From the NCBI GenBank assembly GCA_038257535.1, contig JBBSJE010000184.1, positions 1 to 12,921 of the forward strand: 12,921 nt of DNA, given 5' to 3'. Shown piece by piece: positions 1 through 6,547 of this stretch. The position numbers were made by a program, and so were the translations under genes. The stretch comes from JAGTJU01 sp038257535. GTDB taxonomy: Bacteria; Myxococcota_A; Polyangia; Fen-1088. The notes under the pieces are model-generated. The model was given only the letters and a program-made list of their open reading frames with translations. It searched no databases and had not been told where the DNA came from. How positions within the stretch are numbered: the first letter of the stretch is position 1; each line of letters begins with the position of its first letter.

Positions 1-180
1 CAGCTCGGCTGTCACGTGGCGGGGCAGGTGGTGGCCGTCTGCGGTCCCTTGCCAGGTCTCTAGGAAGGTGGCCAGGTGGGCCTGCATCACGCGGTAGAGG
101 GCCGTTGCCTCCGGCTGTCGGGGCGCGTATACGGCCGCAGGTGAGGCGGCCAAGTGGCGGTGTGCTGTGGCTTGCTCCAC
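1..180 (-). pseudogene. IS91-type transposase, N-terminal part, runs off the left edge
   Basis: Read on the minus strand, this segment stays open to base 1 and gives a sequence containing YAPRQPEATALYRVMQAHL and then LPRHVTAEL. That is the pattern of the N-terminal zinc-binding region of IS91-family (HUH-type) transposases, just before their usual 'FL.CG....GF...C..C' zinc ligands, which would lie outside the window. The start is uncertain. The GTG at 180 is one choice, but the open frame continues back to a TAA at 228-226. IS91-type enzymes move DNA by a single-strand, rolling-circle-like mechanism, and none of their terminal sequences are visible here. Directly upstream, in the same frame, is a fragment of an unrelated transposase, so this copy is probably part of a nested or broken element. 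The family call is from pattern memory. Whether the C-terminal part is intact cannot be seen. Confidence 0.55.
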
Positions 181-225
181 CCAGGGACATCGGCGCCAGC
201 AGCACGGTGGTTGCGCGGAATCGCC

Positions 226-372
226 TTAGCACGCTGCAATAGTGGGCACCTCCGGCGCAAGCTGCCGATACCACGCGAGAATGGTTTCCGGGCGAACGAT
301 GTGGCAGCAGACCTTGCGTTCTGTGGCCGTCAAATCCTTGCCCTTGATGGGCGCCACTTTGAACCTAGACAT
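226..372 (-). pseudogene. Fragment of an integrase-core (DDE) transposase
   Basis: A 48-codon minus-strand frame from ATG 372 to TAA 226 contains the segment CCHIVRPETILAWYRQL. This matches the conserved stretch 'IV.P.T.L.WHR.L' that precedes the catalytic rve domain in many integrase-type (IS481/IS3-like) transposases. The usual continuation ('...KYDGS' and the DDE core) is missing. After AWYRQL the sequence becomes unrelated and stops, and the upstream part is also absent. It is therefore a short remnant, not a working gene. It lies in the same frame as the IS91-type piece and is separated from it by one stop codon, which suggests that two insertions were joined by deletion. The integrase-family assignment is moderately secure and the exact IS family is not. 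Confidence 0.45.
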
Positions 373-427
373 GTCAACGGGACGCGGGCACCATTGGGTC
401 TTGGCCCCTACTGGGCTTTGCAGCTGA

Positions 428-700
428 ACAGCACGTTATCCGGACGCAAATGAATACAAACCGCTTTTGTCTTCTAGGCTGTTGAAGTTCGATGGAAAGG
501 ACTTCACCACGCGCTTGCGTATTGATGGCGCCGATGTGTTCGTTGTGGAAGCGCTTGAGACAGACGCGAACGGGGGCCTATGGGTCGCCTCGGGTTCGGG
601 CTTGTTTCATTTAGACGCGGGCGACCGCGAGGAGAAGCTGCTGCCATCAGGTTTCCACGGTACGCCCCGCTCGTTCTGCGTTGTGGGCTATTCACTAGCC
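428..700 (+). pseudogene. Orphan fragment of a two-component-type beta-propeller sensor
   Basis: The frame open from 428 to 763 contains LLKFDGKDF, then GGLWVASGSGLFHLDAGD at about 571-629. This is a typical Reg_prop blade ('LWvgt..Gl.rfdg..f') of sensor-kinase propellers, like the many blades of the kinase encoded at 1239-4244. The recognisable part is only about 70-80 residues and ends near 690-700, after which the translation looks random. No plausible start codon with a ribosome binding site is present: the first candidate is a TTG at 467, and an in-frame TGA lies at 425. The left boundary coincides with the mobile-element debris. I read it as the remnant of a second propeller sensor gene, truncated at both ends by insertion and deletion. 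A short domesticated ORF is possible but less likely. Confidence 0.5.
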
Positions 701-702
701 CA

Positions 703-729
703 GGGAGACCTAGCAATTCTAGGAGTCCC
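703..729. repeat. Imperfect inverted repeat upstream of the small ORF
   Basis: Arms 703-713 and 719-729 match at 9 of 11 positions around a 5-base centre; the inner CCTAG/CTAGG is perfect. There is no T-run after it, so it is not a standard terminator. Its position about 30 bases before the Shine-Dalgarno and ATG at 760 would suit an operator or mRNA leader hairpin, but no function is shown. Confidence 0.3.
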
Positions 730-759
730 ACCAGTAACTTTACCCCAGAGGAAAGACCC

Positions 760-967
760 ATGAGCAACGCACGAGTGCTGACCTTTTTAGGGTTTATGCA
801 CGGCGAGGCCATTCGGCTTTGGCAAGACGCCCGGGGTTGCTGTTGCGTACTTAGGCGTTGCCGCGGTTTTGTACGGATGTGCAAGGTTCGCTGTGCCATC
901 CACAATGATGGCTCCTGTGCAAACGCATCGCGAGCCCGAACACGACGTCGTTGCTCCTTTGGCGTAG
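760..967 (+). pseudogene. Small single-pass membrane protein, apparently frameshifted
   Basis: An ATG at 760 follows a good purine-rich ribosome binding site (AGAGGAAAG at about 748-756) and begins MSNARVLTFLGFMHGEAI. The same frame then turns Arg/Cys-rich. One base over, the sequence reads GFGKTPGVAVAYLGVAAVLY and on to a TAG at 965-967, with a clear hydrophobic segment followed by a short polar tail. One extra base between about 780 and 820 would join them into a protein of about 68 residues with one membrane span. An intrinsic terminator begins 21 bases after the stop, which fits a real gene end. I do not recognise the family. A sequencing error, a true frameshift mutation or coincidence would each explain the pattern. 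Confidence 0.35.
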
Positions 968-987
968 AAGCTCTTCATTCAGAGCGG

Positions 988-1023
988 AAAGGCGATGCAC
1001 CATGATGGTGTCATCGCCTTTTT
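988..1023 (+). terminator. Rho-independent terminator
   Basis: The strand AAAGGCGATG (988-997) pairs with CATCGCCTTT (1012-1021). An inner ACCAT/ATGGT pair extends the stem, and the hairpin is followed by a T-run (1018-1023). It lies 21 bases after the stop of the small membrane-protein reading frame and isolates the two-component genes downstream from transcription entering from the left. Confidence 0.8.
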
Positions 1024-1047
1024 ACTTTGTGATAGAGGAGAAAAGAC

Positions 1048-1197
1048 GTGCCGACAGCGAAGCGATGCGTAGTTTTTGCAACCGCGAGACGGCTCGTGTT
1101 TGTGTTTAGTCGAAGGTCTCGCCCTTTTCTATGTCCGCCTTTGACCTCATCATCCCCAATCTCACTTTCTTTCGGCTACCCGAGGGCTGCACAATGA
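1048..1197 (+). other. Leader region with a weak small-ORF candidate
   Basis: The bases between the terminator and the kinase gene hold no recognisable gene. A GTG at 1048 sits 7 bases after GAGGAG (1035-1040) and opens a 49-codon frame ending in TGA at 1195-1197, inside the left arm of the inverted repeat described next. The peptide is Arg/Ser/Pro-rich and resembles nothing I know. It could be a leader peptide or chance. No convincing -35/-10 pair was found, although TTGACC occurs at 1141-1146. Confidence 0.15.
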
Positions 1198-1236
1198 CTT
1201 AGGACAGAATCGGTTTAATAGGACAAAGTCATTGTG
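1190..1236. promoter_or_regulatory. 11-bp inverted repeat with internal direct repeats at the kinase start
   Basis: CACAATGACTT (1190-1200) and AAGTCATTGTG (1226-1236) are perfect inverse complements 25 bases apart. Between and overlapping them, TAGGACA occurs twice in direct orientation (1200-1206 and 1219-1225, 19 bases apart). The right arm ends 3 bases before the GTG start of the histidine kinase. In RNA this hairpin would cover the initiation region; in DNA it could be a dimer-binding operator, for example for autoregulation by the adjacent response regulator. It could also be the scar or end of a small mobile element. Only the symmetry is observed and the role is inference. Confidence 0.5.
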
Positions 1237-1238
1237 AC

Positions 1239-4200
1239 GTGCCAGCGGCTTTCTGCAGCTTCAAACGCCTATGTTCGACCCTCTTCCCTAACCCGGCTGC
1301 GGGCTTGCTCCTGGCCGCGTTCGTTACTCTCGTTGCCGTCGTGCAAACGCCGCCGGCGGATGCGGCGTGGCTTCCGCCGCAGCATCGCTTTGCGATTGGG
1401 CATGCGGTTCGGGCTTTGGCGCAGCTTGGGCAGGGGCCGCTGTGGGTGGCAACCGACCGAGGCGTTGCCCGCTTCGACGGCGTTGAGCCGGCTTGGTTGG
1501 AGCTTCCCGCCGCGTTAGCAGGCACTGTAGATGTGTTGGTGGCCAGACAGGCGGGCGGGGTGTGGATTGGCGCGGGGGCTGCGCCCGAGGTGTGGCGCTT
1601 CATTGATGGGGCCGCTTTGTCGGTTGGCCCGCGCCACGGTTTGGCCGGCCAGCGCGTAACGGCGCTTGTTGAGTTGGCCGGCGCCCTTTGGATTGGCACA
1701 GACGCAGGGCTTTTTCTGTGGCAGGAAGACGGCCAAGCACGAGCAACGTCGTTTCCCAACACGGGCCCCGTAACCGCCATCGCCACCGCCCCCGATGGGG
1801 TTTGGATCGGAGGCCCGGCGGGACTGATGCATGTGGTATGGCCTACGAAAGCGCAGTCTCCACCACAAGTGCGGGTCGTCTGGTCGGCCGCGCCGGTAAG
1901 CGCGCTGGCCGCAGCAGGCGAACAGGTTTACGCCTGGACGCCCGCGCAGAAGCTCTTTCGGATCGGCAGCGAAGCTGATGCGGCTTCAGTGGCTGTGGTG
2001 CCGGCAGCGGACAGCCGCTTTGGCGTCTTCATGCCCCCCGAGCCGTGGGAGAGGGAAGGGCAGCTTTGGCTCGCCGGTGACCCTGCGGCCTCGGTGTTGT
2101 CGCTAACCACGGGCCAGCGCGCCTACGACATGGTGGCTGATGGTGCCATCGTCACGTCGATGCTGGCACAAGGGGCCTCGGGTTTGTGGTTGGGCACCGC
2201 CGACAACGGCCTGCAGTGGTTTGATCGCCGGGCACCTTTTAGGGTCGTTTCCCTCGACAAACCGCAGGCGATGTTTGGGGTGGCGCCCGCGGCCAGCGGC
2301 GGAATCTGGGCGGTTACTGCCGATGGGCGTGTGATGAAACGCGCGGGCGCCGCGGTTGAACTTTATGCACAGCCGAAGGAGGCACCCTATGCCGTGTTGC
2401 GCTCCATCGTCGAGACGGCGGCGGGTCAGGTGTTGATTGGCAGCAGCAACGCTGGCTTATTCACAGTGCAGGCGGGCAGCGTGATGCCTTGGCTGGCTCG
2501 CGAAGAAGGACAAGCGCTCATTGTGGCACACGATGCAACGTCGGTGTGGGTGGCGCGTGAAAGCACCGTGCAACGCGTTTCACTGAATCCGCCCGGGCGC
2601 GTGCTGGCCTCCCACAAAATTTCGGGCGTAACCCATGGCCTCTACGCCCCTGACGGAACGCTGTGGTTGGGCGGCGAACAGGCTGGCTTGTTGACTTTGG
2701 CGCCGGAACCCGGCGCGCGTCCGCAGGTTGAGCTGCTTAAGCAACGCGTCAGCGGCATCGCCGCCGGGGCGCAGAACTCGGTGTGGATCAGCACGGTCGA
2801 TGGGGGGCTGTATCGGCAAGCGTCCCGCGGTGCCTTTGTGCCCTTGCAGCCGGAAGTCCCCCCCGTGCGGATCGAAAGTGTTGTGGTGGAGCGCGGCCAG
2901 CTATGGCTGGCAACCCGCGTGGGCCTGTTTCGTCTGCCTGAGGCGTCCTTGCATGAGCGCGCCCTAGGCCACAACGTTGCGCTGCCTGTGTTGGCGTTGG
3001 ATGTCCGTGATGGTTTGCCGTCCAGCGCCTTTCTGGGCCGTCTTACCAGCATGGCCACCGCAGACACCGAGGGAAATTTGTGGTTCAGCAGTGAAGCGGG
3101 CCTGGTGGTCATTCCTGCAGCGTCGCCCGCTCATGACGAGCTTCCCGTTCCGCGCCCGCGCCTCGATCGTGTACTCATTAACGGGCGGCCGGTTGCAGCG
3201 GGTATGGGCGCCGCCGCTGCGGTGAAGCTGCCGGTTGGGGAGGGACAATTGGAGGTGCGCCTATCAACAACGATGTTCGCGGGTCGTCATCGGCTTGCTC
3301 ATCGCTGGCGCCTGTTTGGGTGGAGCGACAAATGGCACGTGGCCAACGATCGACCGGTAACAACGCTGACCAACCTCGGCCCGGGTCGCTACAGGTACGA
3401 AGTTGTCGCGGAGGAACTGGCGTCGGGCAACATTCACCGTTCGCAGACCGTTGGCTTTGCGTTTGAGCTTATTGCGCCGCTGCATCGCCGCCCCGCTTTT
3501 CACATCGCTTTGGCCGTGGTGGTCGCAGGCCTCGTGATCTTGGGCTTGGGTCTGTACCGTGGGCGTGCGGCCGAGAGAACGCGTGCGTTAACCGAACAGC
3601 GCAACGCGATCGCGAGGGAAATACACGACAGCTTGGCCCAGCTGTTGACGGGCGCGCGTATGCAGCTGGAGATGGCCGTCGAAGACGCAGCGCCCAATGA
3701 AGCAAGCGCCGGGTATCTGCGAAAGGCACTCGATGGCATCAACCGAGGCCTTGAAGAAACGCGTGCGGCGGTATGGTCTTTGCGAACAGGTGCTTTCGAG
3801 AACGTCGCTTTGTTGGTTTGCTTGTCCCGCGCCGCGCGCGAAGCTGACTTCCTTGATCGCGTGGCTGTGCAGGTAAAGGCGCCCGATGATTTTCCCCCCT
3901 TGAGCCATGTGCCAAGCCCTCTCAAGTGGCACTTGAGCTGCATCGTGCGTGAAGCCGTGAGCAACGCCGTTCGGCATGGCAAAGCAACCAAGGTCACAGT
4001 GGCGGCGGCGCGCGAGGCAGACCGATTGATTGTCTCGATCCAAGATGATGGCCACGGTTTCTCGCCCGACCACCAGGCGGCCTGGGTGGCGCAGGGACAC
4101 TACGGCGTGGCAGGCATGCGGGAGCGCGCGGCACGTCTGCGCGGAACCTTTCAGATTGATTGTAGCCCTGGGGCAGGAACACGGGTTACGGTGGGTGTGC

Positions 4201-4244
4201 CCTGGCCGCTTGAGGACCGCAAACTGCAAGCCAAACTCTTATGA
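1239..4244 (+). CDS. Beta-propeller/Y_Y_Y sensor histidine kinase (NarL-type partner)
   Basis: This 1001-residue membrane kinase has a periplasmic sensor. Residues about 20-42 form an export signal or first membrane segment. Residues about 55-625 contain roughly a dozen Reg_prop blades such as PLWVATDRGVARFDG, ALWIGTDAGLFLW and NLWFSSEAGLVVI. A Y_Y_Y domain follows at about 660-745, then a membrane span at about 755-775. The HisKA_3 dimerisation domain has the motif REIHDSLAQ, with His796 the likely phosphorylation site. The HATPase domain shows the N box (EAVSNAVRHG, Asn909), DDGHGF and GVAGMRERAARLRG. All key kinase residues seem present. The start is GTG 1239: it lies only just upstream of the hydrophobic signal and no ATG in frame fits better, but its Shine-Dalgarno is poor. 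The stop overlaps the regulator start by 4 bp (ATGA), implying coupled translation. Kinases of this architecture often sense polysaccharide breakdown products; the ligand here is unknown. Confidence 0.9.
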   Translation: MPAAFCSFKRLCSTLFPNPAAGLLLAAFVTLVAVVQTPPADAAWLPPQHRFAIGHAVRALAQLGQGPLWVATDRGVARFDGVEPAWLELPAALAGTVDVLVARQAGGVWIGAGAAPEVWRFIDGAALSVGPRHGLAGQRVTALVELAGALWIGTDAGLFLWQEDGQARATSFPNTGPVTAIATAPDGVWIGGPAGLMHVVWPTKAQSPPQVRVVWSAAPVSALAAAGEQVYAWTPAQKLFRIGSEADAASVAVVPAADSRFGVFMPPEPWEREGQLWLAGDPAASVLSLTTGQRAYDMVADGAIVTSMLAQGASGLWLGTADNGLQWFDRRAPFRVVSLDKPQAMFGVAPAASGGIWAVTADGRVMKRAGAAVELYAQPKEAPYAVLRSIVETAAGQVLIGSSNAGLFTVQAGSVMPWLAREEGQALIVAHDATSVWVARESTVQRVSLNPPGRVLASHKISGVTHGLYAPDGTLWLGGEQAGLLTLAPEPGARPQVELLKQRVSGIAAGAQNSVWISTVDGGLYRQASRGAFVPLQPEVPPVRIESVVVERGQLWLATRVGLFRLPEASLHERALGHNVALPVLALDVRDGLPSSAFLGRLTSMATADTEGNLWFSSEAGLVVIPAASPAHDELPVPRPRLDRVLINGRPVAAGMGAAAAVKLPVGEGQLEVRLSTTMFAGRHRLAHRWRLFGWSDKWHVANDRPVTTLTNLGPGRYRYEVVAEELASGNIHRSQTVGFAFELIAPLHRRPAFHIALAVVVAGLVILGLGLYRGRAAERTRALTEQRNAIAREIHDSLAQLLTGARMQLEMAVEDAAPNEASAGYLRKALDGINRGLEETRAAVWSLRTGAFENVALLVCLSRAAREADFLDRVAVQVKAPDDFPPLSHVPSPLKWHLSCIVREAVSNAVRHGKATKVTVAAAREADRLIVSIQDDGHGFSPDHQAAWVAQGHYGVAGMRERAARLRGTFQIDCSPGAGTRVTVGVPWPLEDRKLQAKLL

Positions 4245-4879
4245 AAACGCCACCATCGATTCGCATCCTCGTTGTCGATGATCATCCGATCGTCCGGCAG
4301 GGCTTGTCCGACTTACTGGCCCGCGAATCGGATCTGGAAGTGCTGGCCGCGGTGGATAGCGGAGAGGCCGCGCTTGCGGCCGTGGCAACCCAGCGGCCAG
4401 ACGTGGTCTTGCTTGATCTGCGGCTTGGGGACATGGACGGGCTTGAGGTGCTGGCGGGCTTGCGCCAACGCCATCCGCAGCTACGCGTGCTTATCTTGTC
4501 GGCGCAGGACGGCGACGCAGGTATTGCACAGGCCTTGCGGGCAGGAGCCGCAGGTTACCTGCTTAAGAGCATGACCAACCAACAGATCGTTGGGGCCATC
4601 CGCGCCGCGTTCAGCGGGCGCTACAACCCCACCGGCGTCGTGGCCGAGAAGCTTGCGCAGTTCGCGTTTTGCAGCGAGCTCACAGCCCGAGAGGTGGATG
4701 TGCTTCGTCTGGCGGCACAGGGCCTTTCCAATCGCAAGATTGGCGACGAGCTGGGGTTAAGCGAGCACACAGTGAAGTCTTACTTCCGCAACGTGCTGAC
4801 CAAGCTCTCCGTGCAAGACCGAACGGAGGCCGTGGCCGAGGGCATCCGCCGTGGCATCATCGGTTTCGATCGATCTTGA
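4241..4879 (+). CDS. NarL/FixJ-type DNA-binding response regulator
   Basis: This 212-residue regulator is the expected length for its family. The receiver domain (about 7-122) shows the acidic pair VVDDH (Asp13/14), the phospho-acceptor Asp59 in VVLLDLRLGDMDG, the switch Ser in LILSAQDGD and the conserved Lys in GYLLKSM. The C-terminal LuxR-type helix-turn-helix (about 147-207) reads LTAREVDVLRLAAQGLSNRKI, with the recognition helix around GLSEHTVKSYFRNVLTKL. It starts at the ATG overlapping the kinase stop, so the pair is almost certainly cognate: His796 of the kinase to Asp59 here. It probably activates promoters when phosphorylated and dimerised. Candidate targets, by position only, are its own leader (inverted repeat at 1190-1236) and the DUF1552/DUF1592 unit that begins 134 bases downstream. 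Confidence 0.93.
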   Translation: MKTPPSIRILVVDDHPIVRQGLSDLLARESDLEVLAAVDSGEAALAAVATQRPDVVLLDLRLGDMDGLEVLAGLRQRHPQLRVLILSAQDGDAGIAQALRAGAAGYLLKSMTNQQIVGAIRAAFSGRYNPTGVVAEKLAQFAFCSELTAREVDVLRLAAQGLSNRKIGDELGLSEHTVKSYFRNVLTKLSVQDRTEAVAEGIRRGIIGFDRS

Positions 4880-4927
4880 TGACGCATTGATCCCCCTCGA
4901 AAGAGGTTGGCGAATCACCATCTTGCG

Positions 4928-4947
4928 CACCTGCCGGGGTGCAGGTG
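4928..4947. other. Hairpin between the regulator and the first DUF1552 gene
   Basis: CACCTGC (4928-4934) pairs perfectly with GCAGGTG (4941-4947) around a 6-base loop. It sits in the 134-base gap that separates the two-component genes from the downstream unit. No T-tract follows, so termination is doubtful. It may be an operator, an mRNA processing or stability hairpin, or chance. I could not identify a convincing promoter in this gap. Confidence 0.3.
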
Positions 4948-5013
4948 GTTTGGCTATCCTGGTGAATCCGGGCTCCGCTCACGCGGCTTTGCCCTCTCAT
5001 CAAGGAGTTCGTG

Positions 5014-6531
5014 ATGAAGACCGTGCTTGTTACCCGACGGCAATCCTTGCGCGCTGCAGGCGGCTTTTCATTTGGTTTGCCGTTCTTACCGTCGATTGTG
5101 AAGAACGTAGCCCACGGGGCCGAGCCCCGGTTGCGTGGCGCGCGGCGCTTCGTTGCAATTATGAGTGAGCAGGGTGGTGTACGCGGAACGAACTTGTATC
5201 CGCCTGACCGGCCCGCAGACACCGTCACCGAGATCTTCCCGGGCCACGCGGTTCGCAGCGGTCCTCTACAGGCCGAACTACAGGGCAGTGAGTCGGTGCT
5301 GTCGCCATTGCTGCGGGCCCCATCAAGCCTGCTATCGCCCCGGCTGCTTTCGCGCTTGAATGTGCTGCGCGGGTTCGACATTCCGTTTTCCATCGCGCAC
5401 CACACCGGCGGGCATCTTGGCAACTACGCCCGCAACGACGGAAACGATGGTGAGGGCAAGCAGGCGCAAGCAACGCCGTGGCCGACGATCGACAATGTTT
5501 TGGCTTGGTCCAGCGGTTTTTATCAAAACCTAGGTGGCATCCGGCAACGGACGGTCTGCACCGGCGACCGCGGCGGCTATTCGTGGAGCTACAGCAATCC
5601 GGCCGCACGTACGGGAACCATACAGGCGGTGGGGAGTGTGCAAAGCCCCAAAGACTTGTTCGACGCAGTCATCGGGGATCAAAAGCCTGCGCCGGGTGGT
5701 CCCCCTGTGCCGACGCGTCCGCTGATCGTCGATCGCGTCCGCGAGTCGTACCTTCGGCTTAAGAATGGCGACCGCAGGCTGTCCAATGAGGATCGGCGGC
5801 GGCTCGATGCTCACATCGCACGGCTGGACGAACTCGAGCGCACAGTGCGTGTGCAATCATCGCCGGTGGCATTGACTTGTGGCAGCTACCCCCAGGCGAG
5901 CGGACAAGGCCTCAAGGAAACCTACCAACTACGGAACTCCGTCGTTGCGATGGCGTTGCTGTGTGGTGCCAGCCGAATAGCAACGATGAGTGTGACGAAG
6001 CCGTTGGTGAGCTACCCTGGCTCGTGGCACCAGGACACGGCTCATGCCTGTGCCCAGCCCGAGGCGCAAAACAGGCTGGTGGCCTCGAACCGCAACTTGT
6101 TCGATTGGGTTTTCCTCGATCTCGCAAGCAAGCTGGACGTGGAAGATTCGCCGGGTGAAACAGTTCTGGATAACTCTCTTGTGCAGTGGACGATCGAGTC
6201 CGGCTTTCCCACGCACCACTCCTCAGGCTTGTCGGTCATCACGGCTGGCAGCGCTGGGGGCTATTTCAAAACCGGCCTTTATGTTGACTATCGTCGGCGC
6301 GTCGCCGCGGCCGCCGAGTGGGGCAAGCCGGATACGTACGACTTCACAGGCCTCACCTACAACCGATGGCTTGCCACCGCGCTGCAAGCGATGGGGCTGC
6401 CACGACAAGCCTACGAACGCGCCGGGCACCCCGGTTATGGCCAACACCTGATCGGCAAAGCCTTCCAGGGTCGATACGTCCCATCCGTAGTGGACACCGC
6501 ACACAACGCACCTCCCCTCATCACCACCTAA
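5014..6531 (+). CDS. DUF1552 protein, Tat-exported (first copy)
   Basis: This 505-residue protein belongs to the DUF1552 family of exported proteins of unknown biochemical function, common in Myxococcota and Planctomycetes and usually encoded next to DUF1592-type proteins. The N-terminus has a twin-arginine signal (TRRQSLRAAGG, Arg8-Arg9, then a hydrophobic run ending near KNVAHGAEP), so it is probably exported folded. Family-like segments include SHHTGG-like AHHTGGHLGN, the long charged helix DRRRLDAHIARLDELERTV in the middle, and the C-terminal pattern YNRWLATALQAMGLPRQAYE. The ATG at 5014 was chosen over GTG 5011 because AAGGAG (5002-5007) lies 6 bases before it and only 3 before the GTG. 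The next gene follows after 16 bases, so the two are probably cotranscribed. Family assignment is firm. Any enzymatic role is unknown. Confidence 0.85.
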   Translation: MKTVLVTRRQSLRAAGGFSFGLPFLPSIVKNVAHGAEPRLRGARRFVAIMSEQGGVRGTNLYPPDRPADTVTEIFPGHAVRSGPLQAELQGSESVLSPLLRAPSSLLSPRLLSRLNVLRGFDIPFSIAHHTGGHLGNYARNDGNDGEGKQAQATPWPTIDNVLAWSSGFYQNLGGIRQRTVCTGDRGGYSWSYSNPAARTGTIQAVGSVQSPKDLFDAVIGDQKPAPGGPPVPTRPLIVDRVRESYLRLKNGDRRLSNEDRRRLDAHIARLDELERTVRVQSSPVALTCGSYPQASGQGLKETYQLRNSVVAMALLCGASRIATMSVTKPLVSYPGSWHQDTAHACAQPEAQNRLVASNRNLFDWVFLDLASKLDVEDSPGETVLDNSLVQWTIESGFPTHHSSGLSVITAGSAGGYFKTGLYVDYRRRVAAAAEWGKPDTYDFTGLTYNRWLATALQAMGLPRQAYERAGHPGYGQHLIGKAFQGRYVPSVVDTAHNAPPLITT

Positions 6532-6547
6532 GCAAGGGTTTCAACGA

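Noticed and set aside
580..1005. A 141-codon plus-strand open frame across the propeller fragment and terminator
   Set aside because: It is Arg/Cys-rich, crosses the terminator stem and lies out of frame with the recognisable propeller blade; it shares only its short MSNARVLTFLGF segment with the small-ORF model.
1229..1786. A 185-codon minus-strand frame opposite the propeller
   Set aside because: Its translation is Ala/Pro/Thr/Ser-rich low-complexity sequence, typical of the antisense of a GC-rich gene, and it has no motif.
3588..4229. A 213-codon minus-strand frame opposite the kinase domain
   Set aside because: The plus-strand frame has all kinase motifs. The antisense frame shows no domain pattern and is expected from GC-rich codon use.
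4928..4960. The hairpin after the response regulator as an intrinsic terminator
   Set aside because: The 7-bp stem is followed by GTTTGG rather than a T-run, so it was kept only as an unexplained hairpin.
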